A stretch of 64,000 nt of DNA from Azolla caroliniana (Eukaryota > Polypodiophyta): the NCBI GenBank assembly GCA_043228905.1, contig JBHGNT010000012.1, positions 19,654,001 to 19,718,000 of the forward strand, written 5' to 3'. The notes below the pieces were generated by a model, which saw only the letters and a list, made by a program, of their open reading frames with translations, had not been told where the DNA came from and ran no database searches. Of the stretch, positions 21,701 through 32,905 are shown in pieces (the stretch's first letter is position 1; every line of letters starts with the position of its first letter). The position numbers and the translations under genes are program-made.

Positions 21701-23040
21701 ACACATCCCAACCATAAAGGCAATAGTAACTTACCCCAAGTATAGGACTTAATGAACCACGGCCTTGTTGCAAGCGATGTTGTCAAAAGCAAGAGTCATG
21801 GTGTTGATGATCATGGCCTAATGATTAACTTACAAGTATACTTAACCTCCATTCAACTAAGGGTGTCTTCCTTATAACTATTTCAATTGTCTCAAACGTT
21901 GTTCACACTCATACCAATGTCTAGAGCCCCATATCCTAACACTTGTAATAGGTGGGACATTCCACTCCCTAATATAACATTGGCCTCAATGGCTTGGCCA
22001 ATTAGGTCCAAAGTGCCCATCCCCATATGATATTGGAATTGTCAATTGTAATTTAAAACAAAAATGTAATGAATGCATGATCCATGTATGGAACAATTGA
22101 ATTAGCTAAAGATTTGGACATAGACAACCTTATTAAGCCTTTGTGTGAACAATGTTGTGTGCTTGAATGCTTCTTCCACGTTGCTTGTTCTTCCAATTTG
22201 CTACCAAGGAAATATTTTTCATTCGTTGGTTTTCCCCTTTCCACGCTATGTCCCTTGACAACACATGAAATATTAGAATTTTGTAAGGTATGCATTTTTA
22301 TTTCCCTTGTCATCGGCATAGGCACAAGGTGATTGCTTTTTGGAACGTGCACAAATCAAATGGTTGATATATTAATGCTTGAGAAGGATATGAAGCTATT
22401 TAATTGTCTTCCGGAACATATAGGAATCCTACCATGTGGTCATAATGAATCACACTACATGTTGAACAATCAAACTCCTCAAAGGGTTTAGATAAGGGCA
22501 ACCTTCACATGTGTTGAGTGTGTTTGATGTTAGCTTCTATCTTGACTATTCTCTAAATTGCCATTTTTCAACCACATAACATGGTCATTCATTGTTTTTC
22601 CTTTCCACACGATGCCCTCTATTTTTGTAAAGAAAGACAACATCTACAAGCTAAGAAGGGACTATTCTTCATCCTCATAATTAACACATATGATATTCGC
22701 TTTTTGTGGAGTGTATACGTACAAGTCGGACATTAGGGGAAAGGATGTAATTATCGTAGTGGTGTTTTGGTAGTACTCGAGTTGGAAGGGCATGCGAATA
22801 ATATTTTGTGTAGGGATTATTTTTGTATAGTTGGTTATCATGGATATAATCTTCATGTCATGTGTTCCAATGCAGATCACTATATTTAGAGTGCATATCA
22901 AACACATATACTGAATGGGTGCCATCTCTCATATTGTGTGTTCAAATGTAGATTGCTTTATATTTGGAGTGCATACCATGAGTGCCATCGTCATGTCATG
23001 TGTTCTAATGCATATATCCAAAATGATGTGATGCGGCCTT
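18790..23040. other. AT-rich intergenic sequence with small tandem duplications
   Basis: No gene or known element recognised. Visible structure: a direct duplication of about 85 bp at 19663-19825 ('ataccttcaaatccatgg'), a diverged repeat at about 20090-20640 ('gttctaagata.agg' and 'atctaataaggttcc' words) and a partial duplication at 22856-22990. Open stretches in this interval are short and motif-free. Confidence 0.5.
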
Positions 23041-23464
23041 TTCCCATTTGAAATGGGGGAAAAAGACACGTAAGAGTCCTATTCTAAATTGGGGGACATC
23101 CAAAGAGGAAACGAGTTGTAGCTTTTGGCTCGATGACAAACGAGTGCGGTTGAATAAGCAAGCAATTTGCGTAGGTTTTTGAGGATGCTCTCAAACACTG
23201 AAGATGAACACAGACAAAAGATTAGAGTAGTTGGGGGGTGGGGTGACAAGAGGAGAGACATGGAGTGGAGTGCAAGCAAAGCCAAGGGTTGTGGTTGGGG
23301 GGCAAGCTATGAAGTTTCCTAGGAAGCACACTTGCATGTTCTGGCCCACCACTAATGGGTCACCCGAAATGGGCCCACTATTGGGTTCCCAAAAGAAGGG
23401 GCATATACCTATGCCCAACCACTTATGGGGCTTCCAAATGGGACCATTGGGCTCCTTGATGTAT
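23041..23464. other. intergenic sequence leading into the minisatellite
   Basis: No gene seen. 'gggcccac' and 'aatggg' words that make up the following minisatellite begin at about 23345. Confidence 0.4.
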
Positions 23465-24140
23465 AATGGGCCCACTCGGATCCAACACATCTCCCTGTGG
23501 CCAACACTAATGGGTTCCTTGATGAATGGGCCCATAGGGCTCCGACACATCTCCATGTGGCCAACACTAATGGGTTCCTTGATGAATGGGCCCACTCGGA
23601 TCCAACACATCTCCTTGTGGCCATCCCTAATGAATTGGGCCCCCACTTATGGGCTCTCCAAATGGGCCCATTGGGCTTCAACACATCTCCTTGATGGCCG
23701 CCCCTAATGGGCTTCCTGATTAATTGGGGCCCCACTTATGGGCTCTCCAAATGGGCCCACGGGGCTTCAACACATCTCCTTGATGGCCACCCCTAATAGC
23801 CCCCCCCCCCCCTCCATGAATGGGCCCATTGTGGTCCAACACATCTCCTTGTGGCCACCGTAATGGGCTCCTCCCTGATGAATGGGCCTACTGGGCTCCA
23901 ACACATCTCCTTGTGGCCATCCCTAATGGGCTCCTCCTTGATGAATGGGCCTACTGGGCTCCAACACATCTCCTTGTGGCCATCCCTAATGGGCTCCTCC
24001 TTGATGAATGGGTCTACTGGGCTCCAACACATCTCCTTGTAGCCATCCCTAATGGGCTTCCTGATGAATTGGGGCCCCACTTATGGGCTCTCCAGATGGG
24101 CCCACTGGGCTTCAACACATCTCCTTGATGGCCACCCCTA
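23465..24140. repeat. about 60-bp minisatellite
   Basis: Roughly ten units of the form 'aatgggctcctccttgatga' + 'atgggcc.actgggctccaa' + 'cacatctccttgtggccatc'. The three most regular units lie at 23865-24050. A variant block with 'ttggggccccacttatgggc' occurs three times (about 23635, 23724 and 24069), giving a weak higher-order pattern. Long open frames across it on both strands are artefacts of a near-multiple-of-three period. It ends about 250 bp upstream of the DREB2-type gene. Confidence 0.85.
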
Positions 24141-24259
24141 ATGGGGCTGGCCCCCAATGGGTTCTCCTCCCAAAAGAGGAGGCTCCAGGAGGGACATATG
24201 TATAATGTGGGTTTCCCAGGAAGCTTCATGAGGCCTTCAACAAAAAGATACTTTTATGA

Positions 24260-24380
24260 ATGAATAAATATCTTCTTCTTCTGAAGTATCTCTGAGTCCT
24301 TCTTTCTTCTTCTTCTTCTTCTTCTTTCTTCTTTCTTCTTCTTTCTTCTTCCTTCTTCTTCTTTCTTCTTTCTTCTTCCA
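24260..24380. repeat. TTC-rich tract in the 5' leader of the DREB2-type gene
   Basis: Almost pure (TTC)n/(TTTC)n pyrimidine sequence immediately before the start codon. CT-rich leaders are common in plant 5' UTRs. Its unusual length makes it likely to vary between individuals. Confidence 0.8.
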
Positions 24381-24389
24381 TATCTAGCT

Positions 24390-25997
24390 ATGGCGCCCCG
24401 CAGAACCAGAAGAACCTCGAAGCCCAGGCCCCACGGCTGCTCCTCTGTCGCCGAGATCCTCTGCTGGTGGGAGGATCGCAACAAGAAGCTCCTCCGATCA
24501 GACCAAGGCAACGGCCCTTCTTCTTCTTCTTCTTCTTCGTCTCCTCCTCCTCCCATGGCTATGAACAAGGTGAGGAAACCCCCTGCCAAAGGCTCCAAGA
24601 AAGGGTGCATGAAAGGGAAAGGAGGCCCTGAGAATCCACGATGTAGCTATCGAGGGGTTCGTCAGAGAACCTGGGGTAAATGGGTAGCAGAGATCAGAGA
24701 ACCTAACAGAGGTGATCGGCTATGGCTTGGGACGTTCTCCACCGCTGAAGAAGCGGCCCTCTCTTACGACCAAGCTGCAAGAATCCTCTATGGCTCCTGT
24801 GCGCGTCTTAACCTTCCCCAAATCAGCTCTATCCCTAACCCTAGTAATGGAAGCTTCACGCTCCCTCATCTGTCTGCTATTTCTGGCAGTACTGCAAAGA
24901 CCATGGATATCTCAGACGTGAAGAAGACAAAGAACGAGGAGGCGCAGTTGAACAGTAATAGGATCTTTGTCATCCCTGATCTCGTTGATCATTCTAGAAG
25001 CAAAAGAGGAAAGATGGACACTTCAAACGAGGTCTGTATCAACGGTAATGGGAGCTTCATCATCTCTGATTTCCATAATCCTGCTCAATCGAATAATGGA
25101 GAAACCATGGATATTTCAGACAAAAAAGGCTGTATGAGCAGTGATGGAAGCTTCCTCACCCCTGAAAGTAATGAAAAAGATGTAATGGATTCATCGAACA
25201 ACATGGTCTGCATGAACAGTAATGGAAGCTTCGTCGTCCCTAACCATGATGGAGAAACGGTAACGGATTCATCAAACAGGTTCGGTATGAACAACAATGG
25301 AAGCTTCGTCATCCCTAACTGCAATGGAGAAACAGTAATGGACAACACATCAAGATTGATCATTGGTATTCCGCCAGTTAATCCGTTAATAAAGGAGGAG
25401 AAGACTGATCAGCATGCAGATATGGTTGGAAAGATTGATCAGTATATGGATATGATGGTGACAGTTGAGAAGGTAGAGAAGATTGATGAGTATAACTCCG
25501 ACGATATAGAGAAGCCATGCGCGATCAATATGAAGTATAATGATGATGAAATACAGAATATGGAGGAGTGTATTGATGAGACAGAGAAACTGTATCAGAT
25601 CTATGTGAAGGACAATGATCATGAAACATTCAATCCAAGCTCGACAGCCCGAGATTCTTCTCCTAATCCGTGGGAATGTTCTATTGATGACGAATATAAT
25701 TCTAGCGAGCGATTCATAAATGGGGAGCTTTTAGGTCGCAAGATTCATGATTGGGAGTATTTCGATGCCGATGAGATGTTGAAGCTTCTAGGTGGAGAAG
25801 AATGTGTCATTCGAGCAGAAACTGATGACATGTTGAAGCTTCTAGGTGGAGGAGAATGCATCATTCGTGAAGAAACGGATTCAGAAGAGGTATGTTGGGA
25901 ACTGTTGCTCAGTGCTAAGGATTTGGGTTCGGATATGCTCGGATCAATCAATGTAGACATGGGTGCGGATGAAATGGAAGCATATATCAGGTTCTAA
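24390..25997 (+). CDS. DREB2: DREB2-type AP2/ERF transcription factor with internal repeats
   Basis: Intronless 535-codon frame. It begins MAPRRTRR, has a short S-V-A-E-I-L motif, a poly-Ser run (residues about 44-51), a basic [18 protein letters not shown] box and one AP2 domain at about 86-143 ([20 protein letters not shown]). Val and Glu in the WVAEIRE strand and the KGKGGPEN box are hallmarks of the DREB2 (A-2) subgroup, which binds DRE/CRT elements in drought and heat responses in the nucleus. Downstream are five or six repeats of an N-x-N-G-S-F-x-x-P motif (about 151-325), then an acidic C-terminal half expected to activate transcription, with a duplicated M-L-K-L-L-G-G box near residues 465-495. 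At 535 aa it is longer than typical DREB2 proteins. The subgroup call is firm; the exact orthologue is not. Confidence 0.9.
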   Translation: MAPRRTRRTSKPRPHGCSSVAEILCWWEDRNKKLLRSDQGNGPSSSSSSSSPPPPMAMNKVRKPPAKGSKKGCMKGKGGPENPRCSYRGVRQRTWGKWVAEIREPNRGDRLWLGTFSTAEEAALSYDQAARILYGSCARLNLPQISSIPNPSNGSFTLPHLSAISGSTAKTMDISDVKKTKNEEAQLNSNRIFVIPDLVDHSRSKRGKMDTSNEVCINGNGSFIISDFHNPAQSNNGETMDISDKKGCMSSDGSFLTPESNEKDVMDSSNNMVCMNSNGSFVVPNHDGETVTDSSNRFGMNNNGSFVIPNCNGETVMDNTSRLIIGIPPVNPLIKEEKTDQHADMVGKIDQYMDMMVTVEKVEKIDEYNSDDIEKPCAINMKYNDDEIQNMEECIDETEKLYQIYVKDNDHETFNPSSTARDSSPNPWECSIDDEYNSSERFINGELLGRKIHDWEYFDADEMLKLLGGEECVIRAETDDMLKLLGGGECIIREETDSEEVCWELLLSAKDLGSDMLGSINVDMGADEMEAYIRF

Positions 25998-26560
25998 CTG
26001 TGATCATGGATAATGGATTATTATGTGATGTGCAACAATCATGCCTGGAACAATCTAATACCAGAAAGCAGTTATATAGTCATGATGATGATGATGCACA
26101 AATCTTGTCTCTGTAATTCGTTGAAGGCAGAATGCACAATGGCTACAATCATGATGTAACCTCGATGATAATATGGCTGTGATCATGATGCTATGTCGAC
26201 AGGCTATGATGATAATGCATGCAATTGTCATGATAAAGTCATCGAGCTGATGATGTGGTGGGGTAGGAGGATGTGATCTTTGCATGCTTGCTTCCCAAGC
26301 TCTCTTTCTCGGATACATGGTGATGGTGATGGTGATTCCGATAACATCATGGTCATGGTCATGGTCATTCATGCCCCCAATGACTGATGATATTTGCATC
26401 ATGGTGATGGTCATGATGATGGATGATGGATGATGGGCGATGGTCATGGTGATAGTGATGGTCCTAATGGGTGATGATGATGGGTCATGGTCATTCATGG
26501 CCCCAATGACTGATGTTATTTGCATGATGTGTGTCTCATCCAATCGAGTCGAACCATCCC
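25998..26560. repeat. 3' flank and CAT/ATG-rich low-complexity region
   Basis: From about 26080 to 26535 the sequence is dominated by 'catgatgatg', 'atggtcatggt' and 'gatgatggatgatggg' words. 'ggtcattcatg(c/g)ccccaatgactgatg' occurs twice (26364 and 26488). The His/Met-rich open frame on the minus strand here is a product of the repeats. The first part is the likely 3' UTR of the DREB2-type gene. Confidence 0.7.
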
Positions 26561-28916
26561 ATCTGTGTTAGTAGGGCTCATAGTGTCGACGTAATTGTTA
26601 TAAAAGGAAAAGAAAGCTTGCTTTACAAGAGTTGGAAACCTTTCTAGTGATCGGAAGCAACGCAATTATCATGGTGTGCTTTGATAGCATTCAAAATTCT
26701 TTTAACAGCCATTGTTAGGCTTGCGATAGGAGACAACTTAAATGTGTTAAAGCTTGATCATGATCTTTGATAGCAATCAAATATATGGCCATTGTTGGGC
26801 TTGAGACACCAAACAACCACCACATTTTGCTAGTTTTAAAGCTTCACATGCGGTTCGAGCAGACACTTTGAAATTAGATGAGAATGTAAACCTTTTATGT
26901 GGGAACTTCTCAATTCATCTATATAATTTGAGCACAGAAAATGTTGTTTGCCAAGTTTACAATATGCTTCCCACAATTAGGGCTATGCATGTGAGTCAAA
27001 GGATTCACAAAACAAAATGTAATGTTAAGTTGTCGATAGAATTAATTTGAGGTTTCGCAAAAAAATGTGGAATTGTTAAGTTTGCCAATGGAATCAATTT
27101 GCTTGATTGTTTGGTGTGTATGTTATCCTATTATGTGCTAAGAGTATTCCTACTACCCCTAGGAAATCCTCTCAAGTGGCCCTATTATTTCATCCATATC
27201 GCGTCAGTATTTCTTCTAGCCTTGGGAAAACTTTCATCTAAATTGACGCATAAAATTGTCCACAATGCCATGTAACTTTGATCTTCCAAAATGCCCACAT
27301 ACAATCTTCTTGTATTTCCTAACCTTCTTGTAAACAAACTGCCTCATTTGCATCGACAATGTATTTGTCACATCAAACTTCTCTTTAGTAGCCTTGGGTC
27401 ATTCTCAAAACATGTTCCGACACAAGGGTTAATTTACAATTCCTTCAGCAAGGAACATGCCTTTTCACATGTTTGATCCTTTTTTATGTGAATTTTGTTT
27501 CCTTGGTATGAATAGCATTGTTTGCACCTTACTACATGGTATTTGTGACTTGCTTCATACGTCCATGTGAAACCCTAATCATTCATATTTATGGCCTTCC
27601 TTCTCCATCCCACAGTGCACGTGTTTATTTGTTGTTTTACTTTACCTTTAACTTAGCATGATTTATTGTTTGATTTATTGTCTTTTGAATCTTTAGCCCT
27701 TGACACACAAGCAACATCTTCAAAGTTTGTTGTCCAAAATAGACGTGATGAAAATCTCTCTCTCCTACGGATGGTGTTTGTTGTACAAAAGAATATGTAA
27801 TTGGTATTGAGTTTCTTGGCTATGAGAAATCCACCAAACTATAAGCCCCCTTCATTAACATTGATAAGACACAAAAACGTGGAGACCACCAAAAGAGATA
27901 AGTCATTATCTTTGATGTAGGAAAGGGTGTTAGGGCATAAATATAGACACGTTTTGATTGTACATGTTTCAACCAAACAATTCACGAGTTTGAGTATTAC
28001 CCTCTACCACCGTTCTCCACCTTCAACATCATTCAAGCTTGCTTTCCTTGACCCATATTTTGTGTCCCTCAATCTCAATTTGCACCCTCAAATCGCAACA
28101 TTGAGTAGTAAAATTCATGAACACTAAGATGAAAACTTGGTGATAAAGAGTAACACACAAGTCACAAAAAACTATTTCTAATTATTTTAGAAAAACAAAG
28201 AATGACCTCATGTCTAGAATATATATTGCGAAGTTCTCAATCGAGAGAGTAAATAACCAATGAGAATTTATCAAATGTCTAATAGATCTATCCATAAGAC
28301 TTGTTACACACGTCAATGAACTCTTATAATTCATAGCGTTTGCAAAAGCATCCAATAATTCAAATGATATGATTTGTGTGTATTCATAGCTAAAGTGCCC
28401 AAATATTTGCTCATACCACCGCATGATTTGATTGAAACAAATACTCTTCTTGTTCCTAAGACGATTCTTTGTTATATTGAAACTCGACCTACATATTTTC
28501 CTAGAAGATCTTGCATTCTTAGATAAATGCGCATAAAGGCATCTTGTCTTGAATATTTTTCGAATATTCTTAGCATTATCAAATTGGATAAATGATAAGG
28601 TTGACATCAACACAATTCTAGAAGTGTTTTGTTTTCTAAGAGTAAATACAATTTACTCGTACAGTTGAATTTTTTTGCCTTTATTCTCGAAAATGCACCT
28701 GTGTTTTCATTAAATACTAGCAGTCCCATGGTCAATTCACTATGTCAATAATGTTAGATGAGCTACTTATACATTTTCTACACGTTTTGGCAAGGGCATG
28801 TGGAGTTGCCGATTCCAACTATCATCCATGATGCATCTAACCTACAACCAATTGTGCACAAACCTACACAACACATATTGTATTCATCCAAGCATGGGCC
28901 TTCCCTAAGACACATG

Positions 28917-28918
<2 letters not shown>
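26561..28918. other. intergenic sequence, no gene recognised
   Basis: AT-rich. One diverged duplication of about 80 bp at 26675-26848 ('tttgatagca.tcaaa', 'ccattgtt.ggcttg', 'ttaaagctt'). Short open stretches at 26868, 27291 and 28182 have no motif. Confidence 0.4.

Positions 28919-28970
<52 letters not shown>
28919..28970. repeat. (CT)n(CA)n microsatellite
   Basis: Seven CT units followed by about 18 CA units. Confidence 0.9.
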
Positions 28971-29160
28971 CTTGGACTAGGCCCTATCTCATAGATTGCA
29001 AGTTGTCTCCATTGCAAGTTAAACCAACATTTGTCTATCTATCTCTTCTTGATTTGTGCTTGTCATCCTTGCATTAGTGGCCAGGGTAATCTTCTATGTA
29101 TAATTCCACATCTATCAAATGTCCTCGAAGGGGCAATAATCTCTCTCTCTCTCTCTCTCT

Positions 29161-29265
29161 TCGATGAATGGGTAAATACCCCATTTTTGTTACAAACCAA
29201 TTGTCTCATGGGCCAATTTTGGTCATAGAAGACGTTAATATATCTATCTTTCTTTCTTTCTCTCA
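29161..29265. repeat. dispersed repeat, copy 1
   Basis: 'aaaccaattgtctcatgggc' followed by 'agaagacgttaatatat' and a TTTC run also occurs at 37360-37465 in the same orientation. A preceding 'atgatcgggtacacaaccc' / 'atgaatgggtaaatacccc' segment matches too. Function unknown. Confidence 0.75.
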
Positions 29266-29520
29266 TGATTAGTGGGGGCAAGTGGTTGCGAGCAACTTAG
29301 GTGGTAGCCACGATCATTGTTGCCTAATCGTTTGAGTGCTCGGGTGTGGAGAGTCCCGAAGGTGGCAATCGTAACACAACCCACTGTACAAAAAAGAGTA
29401 TCGAAATTAGTGTTTCATCAATCTTCATCCGCGACTACTACCCGACATTCCGCAAATGGCATCCAATAAATTAAGAGGAAATTTGTATGGGGGGGGTAAT
29501 AGAGAAGAAGAAAGAAAGAA

Positions 29521-29606
29521 TCGGGGTTCGAACCCAAGACCTAAACGAGGCTAGTAGTAAGTAAGTAGCCTATGAACTTATTATCACTAGGGCAAAGCTA
29601 ATTTAT
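29521..29606 (-). mobile_element. tRNA-like SINE head
   Basis: Minus strand has a pol III A-box-like ttagctttgccctagtgat and, about 50 bp on, a B box gggttcgaaccc. The same arrangement (ttagctta.ccctagtgg ... tcttgggttcgaaacc) occurs on the plus strand at 37993-38074, supporting a dispersed family. Confidence 0.55.
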
Positions 29607-29699
29607 GAGTAAAAAACCAAAGAAAGAGGGGCAGGGGCATTTCGGGAATTACCAAGCCTGATCAGGGGTATTCTACGAATTATATTTTCTTCTTCTTCT

Positions 29700-29893
29700 A
29701 CTACTACTAGAGAGAGAGAAGAGAGAGATAGAGAGAAACCCTTGCTTCTCCTCTCTTCTTCTTCTTCTTCTTCATCTTCTTCTTCTTCTTCTGCGACTGT
29801 GCAGCGGCAGTAGCAAACAGACAGACAGACAGACAGTCAGACACAGAGAAAGAAAGAAGAAAGAAGTCCGAAATCTGAGATCGGACAGCTCCC
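29700..29893 (+). promoter_or_regulatory. CT-rich 5' leader of eEF1B-beta
   Basis: 'ttcttcttc' runs, a (GA)n stretch and a short (CAGA)n run lie between a TATA-like 'attatattttc' (about 29680) and the start codon. Pyrimidine-rich leaders are typical of plant translation-machinery genes. Exact transcription start not determined. Confidence 0.4.
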
Positions 29894-32318
29894 ATGGCCG
29901 CCATTGAGCTCCCAGATCTCAGCACCCTCTCCGGTCTCAAGGACTTCGATCAGTTCCTCCTCTCTAAGACCTACATCTCCGGGTTCGTCGCTCTTCTTGC
30001 CTTTCTCCCTTCCTGTTTTCTGTTGTTTGTTTGTTTGTTTCCTGTGGTTTTTTTGTGTTTCTACGCCTTCTCCTTGAGCTTCTTTATCCATCCATTGAAG
30101 GTCATTCTTTATCATATCTTTTACGCCTGCGTTTCTTTTCTGCGCTTGGTGTATTGTTTTCTTCGTCTGGAGAAAAATGGAGCTTTCGTTCTGAATGTTA
30201 TTAAGTTTGTACGTGTATTATCTGCGCGTTTGAGGTGTTCTTCTTGTATTGTTTTCTTCTCTGAAGCAAAATGCAGCTTTTGTTCTGAATATTCAATGTG
30301 CGTGTGCGTGTATTTTCTGCGAATTTCAGGTGTTCTTCCTGGATATGTAATTCTTGCTGTACTCTCGATCTAGCTTGTAGGATTTCGTTTTTCTATTATT
30401 GTTTAGATGGATTAGTCTTTTCAATTAAACATCCATTTTTATGAAGTGAAACATGTCATCTTCTCCATGCCCGTCGTTTTCTCTGTTTTTCATCGTCTCC
30501 TTTCTGAAGTGTATACGCTTTTTTCATCTGTTTAAATGAACGTTCTTCGTATCTTGTAGAAAAAAGACGCGTTTTGTGCGTTTTCTGAGTGTTTTAGGGG
30601 TTCTCTCTTTGAAAATGTATGCTTGCTAGTATTGTTGAACCATTCGCTCCTCTTGTACATGCGTATACATGGATACTATTCTCTGTGTTATTTCTCTGCT
30701 GATTATTTCTTTCACCCTTCGGAAAGTAGAATACCTGAAATCCAGTATTCCATGTCTAAACATGTAATGCTATTTCTGTCCATAGTGGGAACCTGGCTAT
30801 CTGTGCAAGTTTGGATCATGCCATATATTGGTGCTGAGCTAATAATCTATATGGCTGTCTTAGCACTATTACTTGGTGTGGTTTTTTATCGTCTAATTTC
30901 ATGTTGTATTACCATGTTCATTTTATTACTTTTTAATTTCGTTTCTGTTTTTCAGTGATCAACCTTCAAAGGATGATGTTGAGGCATTCTGTGCTTTTCC
31001 ACAAGCTCCGAGTGCTGACCTTGCAAATGTATCACGATGGTACAATCAGATCTCAGCGTCCCTTCAGAAATAGTAAGTTACAGACTGTTCGGAATCTCTT
31101 CGCATATGCAGTCTGCCTATGCACAAGATTCTAATATGTTACATTTATACTCTTATGAGAATAGTGATGATTAGCTACAAATATTTACTGTGTAAAGTTA
31201 TTATTCTTTTATGGCAGAGTCTGGATATTGAAAGAATTTGTACCTAGTATGCAAAACGAATATTAACGCTTCTTTCTTCAACATGACTATTTTTTCTCTT
31301 CCAGTTTTCCTGGTAAATCAGTTGGTGTGAAGATTGCTGGATCTCATGTAGTTCAACCCAAGGAATCCTCTAATGGAACTGAGGCCGCTGCTCCAGCAGA
31401 GGTATGCATTAGTGAATCTAGTATCTTTCCTGCTGGAAAGCAGATTTGTTATTGAATTTGAGGTCAAGTATACTAAAGCATTGAAAGATATTTAAATATT
31501 GAAAGCAATATTTTAAATGCTTGTGGATATTTAAATGATGGTAGATTGCTAAGGCACATGTGATCTTGAATTTCAATTCAACTCCAGGCTGTGGATGATG
31601 ATGATGATGACTTGGATCTCTTTGGTGAGGAAACTGAAGAGGAAAAGAAAGCCTCTGCTGAACGAGAGGCTAAGAAAGCTGCATCTGGGAAGAAGAAAGA
31701 AAGTGCGTAGTTTTAAAGACAAGAACTCATTTCTTGAGCTTATTTTCTCATAACCACTTATACTTCGAGCTTATTTGCTTGTAACAATCATAAATGTGAA
31801 GTTATGTTCTTCATTAGGTGGAAAGTCTTCTGTTCTTTTGGATGTTAAGCCGTGGGACGATGAAACTGACATGGTAAAGCTTGAAGAGGCAGTTCGCAGT
31901 GTTGAGATGCCTGGTCTTTTTTGGGGTGCATGTAAGTAGTTCTGTGCATGTAACTTATTAAATCATGCTTTTATCTTTGTTATCTAAAATTTTTCTAGTT
32001 TAGTTAGTTTTTTATTTCTGTATTGTTTGTTGATGCGGTTCCTGTTCTTTGTGCAGCAAAGCTCGCTCCTGTTGGATATGGAATCAAGAAGCTAGTGATA
32101 ATGATGACAATTGAAGATGATCTAGTTTCTGTGGACAACCTCATTGAGGACTATCTGCTTGAGGAGCCTCGAAACGAGTTCATTCAGAGCTGTGACATTG
32201 TCGCTTTTAACAAGATTTGTAAGAATTCTTCATTTTTTATTGGTTGTGACAGTGAAGCACTCATGTTTGTGTTTATACTGGGGATTATGTGTCTGATGCA
32301 TGTTTGTTTTTTGCAGAA
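29894..32318 (+). CDS. elongation factor 1-beta (eEF1B-beta), 7 coding exons
   Basis: Exons 29894-29982, 30956-31072, 31305-31401, 31588-31702, 31818-31931, 32057-32218 and 32317-32318 join into 696 nt (231 aa). All introns are GT-AG. The product is the guanine-nucleotide exchange subunit that recharges eEF1A with GTP in the cytosol. Residues 1-75 form the N-terminal helical domain ([17 protein letters not shown]). About 102-120 is an acidic stretch with [10 protein letters not shown]. About 145-231 is the catalytic GEF domain ([33 protein letters not shown]). The stop TAA is split: T ends exon 6 and AA opens exon 7. Length and C terminus fit the plant family. Start chosen as the only ATG giving M-A-A-x-E with the conserved N domain. 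Confidence 0.95.
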
Positions 32319-32361
32319 ATTGGTGTGGTCATGTTGAATCAAACATGTTAGGGATGCCGGC

Positions 32362-32905
32362 CTAAGATTTGTGTCAATCTGAGAGAATTTGGATTTCCTG
32401 TTTTGTCTATTTTTTGTCTTGACCTTTTAAAGTGAATTCAAACTAATCCTATGGTTTCATAATAGTAATTCATGGAAATGTTTTTTGTGCACGTCCTTAC
32501 GAAGGAAAAAAATGGTTGGTGAGTATTCACAAATGTTGAGTGTAAACTATGTGCTCACTTCTATCAATTGATGGTTTTTAGAATTGGAGTTCCCCACCTG
32601 CACACACTGTATTCGTTTCCTTATGATGCATTGGCTTGCATAAGATTTGTGTCAATCTGAGAGAATTTGGATTTCCTGTTTTTTCTAGTTTTAGTCTCGA
32701 CCTTTTAAATTTCAAAATAATCTTATGGTGTCATTATAGTAATTCATGGAAATGTTTCTATTACATGTCAGTACGAAGAAAAAATGGTTGTTAGTATTTG
32801 CCAATGTTGAGTATTAACTACATTCTCACATCTATCATCTGATGGGTGTAGAATGAGAGTTTCCCCACACAGTGTATTTGTTTTCTTATGTATTTGGGGG
32901 TCTAA
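32362..32905. repeat. tandem duplication of the eEF1B-beta 3' region
   Basis: 'agatttgtgtcaatctgaga' starts at 32365 and again at 32643 (period 278). Similarity continues through 'tagtaattcatggaaatgtt' and the 'ccccac.c...cacactgta/cacagtgtattt' end. The copies have diverged by substitutions and short indels. The first copy lies in the likely 3' UTR. Confidence 0.85.

Noticed and set aside
23465-24140. Regular repeats resembling a CRISPR array
   Set aside because: Units are contiguous diverged minisatellite copies without unique spacers, the setting is a plant nuclear genome, and no cas genes exist.
24254-24610. Glu/Lys/Arg-rich frame antisense to the DREB2-type gene
   Set aside because: Antisense of the TTC tract and poly-Ser codons; no independent support.
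26055-26543. His/Met/Ile-rich 162-codon frame on the minus strand
   Set aside because: Product of CAT/ATG low-complexity DNA in the 3' flank of the DREB2-type gene.
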